A stretch of 64,000 bases of DNA from JAUXJB01 sp965226855 (GTDB taxonomy: Bacteria; Myxococcota_A; UBA9160; SZUA-336), in contig CBDDEE010000025.1 in NCBI GenBank assembly GCA_965226855.1, positions 1 through 64,000 of the forward strand, given 5' to 3'. Below are positions 63,157 through 64,000 of this stretch, piece by piece. The notes beneath the pieces were generated by a model, which was not told where the DNA came from, made no database searches, and saw only the letters and a list, made by a program, of their open reading frames with translations. The position numbers and the translations under genes are program-made. Positions within the stretch are counted from its first letter, which is position 1. Each line of letters begins with the position of its first letter.

Positions 63157-64000
63157 GTGTTCCTTCCGTTATATGCGGTTGCAGGTCTTGCGGGTCCCGG
63201 CCCGCGGGCGGCCGCGGGCCACCCGCTCTTCGTTCGGCTTCGTCTCACCGCGCTGTCGCTCACGCTCGCGCTGTCCGGAGCTGGCAACGCGTTCGCTCAG
63301 AAAGCGCCGGCGCTGGTGGATTCGAAGGTCTGGCAGGCGCGCTTCCAGGAGTGGGTCGAGCAGCAGCTCGTGCGCGATCAGATCGACGCCGCCGCGAAGA
63401 ACCTGCCTACCCTGGACAGACGGCGGGTGCTGCGCGTGCTGGATCGGCTCGAAGACGACCAGCTCATCGCGCTGCGCGAGCTGCCCATGCTGCCGGAGGA
63501 CGCGGTGGTGAGGATGCTCGCGCGCGGGATCGACGGACCCACCCTAGACGCAGCGCGGCTCTTCGCGAACGGCCAGGCGGCGCAGGCCCTGCGGATCCTC
63601 GGAGCGCCCGAGCTCGCGGAACACGCGCCGACCCAGCACCTGCGCGCCCAGCTCCTGGACCACCTCAGTGCGGACCTGCATCCGCTCTATCGGCTCCAAG
63701 TAATCGAGCTCCACCGCGGGGCTCTGCGCCTCGATGCGGAGCTGCCCCAGGCGGATCGCGCCCGCTTGCGCATCGGTCAGATCTACCTCGAACTCCGGTT
63801 CGGAAAAGAGGCGCGTGCGGCACTGCGCTCACTCCTCGCGGGAGACGCCGCCGAGCCGTACCGAACGGCTGCCCTGCTCTCGCTGGCGGAGGCCGCGTAC
63901 GTGGACCACGCTCCGGTTCGCGCGATCGAGCACCTCGCGATGATCGACCTGGAGGCAGTCAGCCTCGCGACCCAAGACTGGGTGACCCGGCGACACGCGG
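63157..64000 (+). CDS. Exported TPR-like protein, N-terminal part (runs off the window)
   Basis: The frame is open to the right edge. A Sec signal with hydrophobic core LTALSLTLALSGAGNAFAQ is followed by helical-repeat sequence: KVWQARFQEWVEQQLVRDQI, RRVLRVLDRLEDDQL, ARLFANGQAAQALRILGA, YRLQVIELHRGALRLDAELP and RLRIGQIYLELRFGKEARAA, typical of TPR or Sel1-like superhelices. The start is unclear: only a GTG at 63157 stands in frame upstream, and the first 25 codons from it overlap dispersed repeat R8. The real start may have been displaced by the repeat. Confidence 0.72.
   Translation, partial: MFLPLYAVAGLAGPGPRAAAGHPLFVRLRLTALSLTLALSGAGNAFAQKAPALVDSKVWQARFQEWVEQQLVRDQIDAAAKNLPTLDRRRVLRVLDRLEDDQLIALRELPMLPEDAVVRMLARGIDGPTLDAARLFANGQAAQALRILGAPELAEHAPTQHLRAQLLDHLSADLHPLYRLQVIELHRGALRLDAELPQADRARLRIGQIYLELRFGKEARAALRSLLAGDAAEPYRTAALLSLAEAAYVDHAPVRAIEHLAMIDLEAVSLATQDWVTRRHA
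63185..63256 (+). repeat. Dispersed structured repeat, partial copy R8
   Basis: Begins GTCTTGCGGGTCCCGGCCCG and continues through the palindrome and CCACCCGCTCTTCG...CGGCTTCGTCTCACCG, after which similarity fades before the terminal GCGGCGCTTGC stem. It lies in the N-terminal codons of the exported TPR gene. Between 62998 and 63156 I see no other feature. Confidence 0.72.

Overview
The window is a chromosomal segment of a GC-rich, diderm, heterotrophic bacterium. Gene content and order point to the old Deltaproteobacteria (Myxococcota, Desulfobacterota or Binatota-like lineages). The main clues are a dprA/trmFO/xerC/hslVU/argB/argF block leading into a J-domain gene and dnaK, two sigma-54-type activators, serial HtrA proteases, acyl-CoA dehydrogenase pairs, and a Ser/Thr kinase with zinc-ribbon domains. 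No marker fixes the genus.

Layout. Positions 1-8.2 kb (minus strand) form one tightly overlapping housekeeping operon: dprA, trmFO, xerC, hslV, hslU, argB, argF, J-domain/TPR protein, dnaK. Positions 8.4-13.5 kb carry a PilZ protein, an SMP-30 lactonase, valS and a LysM envelope protein. Positions 13.6-19.3 kb carry two sigma-54 activators flanking a nucleotide-sugar module (UDP-glucose dehydrogenase, VanZ-like protein, UDP-glucuronate epimerase). Positions 19.7-30.6 kb hold ligA, rsmI, yraN, the rpsP-rimM-trmD-rplS operon, a DciA-like gene, tsaC, purD, alr and thiSGE. Positions 30.6-34.9 kb hold three consecutive HtrA-type serine proteases, the first translationally coupled to thiE. Positions 34.9-44.3 kb are a mobile-element region: a DUF47/pit phosphate-transport operon split by an IS5-type element, then lipid and hydrolase genes, an IS1182-type element and a second identical IS5-type element. 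Positions 44.3-64 kb are mixed metabolism: MPG, hemE, hybrid kinase, two acyl-CoA dehydrogenases, esterase, haloalkane dehalogenase, ilvD, Ser/Thr kinase, MaoC, ArsC, DAHP synthase, a TonB-dependent receptor and the start of an exported TPR protein.

Most notable signals. (1) A family of about 90-120 bp GC-rich structured repeats occurs at eight or more intergenic sites, with a conserved 7-bp stem and variable loop. (2) A (CTGG)15 microsatellite lies inside the TonB-dependent receptor and looks like a phase-variation switch. (3) Two IS families both use CTAG targets that coincide with TAG stop codons of host genes, so host reading frames survive. (4) A type-B carboxylesterase has lost its nucleophile elbow. 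(5) Nine single-base frameshifts sit in otherwise well-conserved genes, four of them essential-type. Their distribution suggests consensus error, so gene breaks here should not be read as biology without checking reads.
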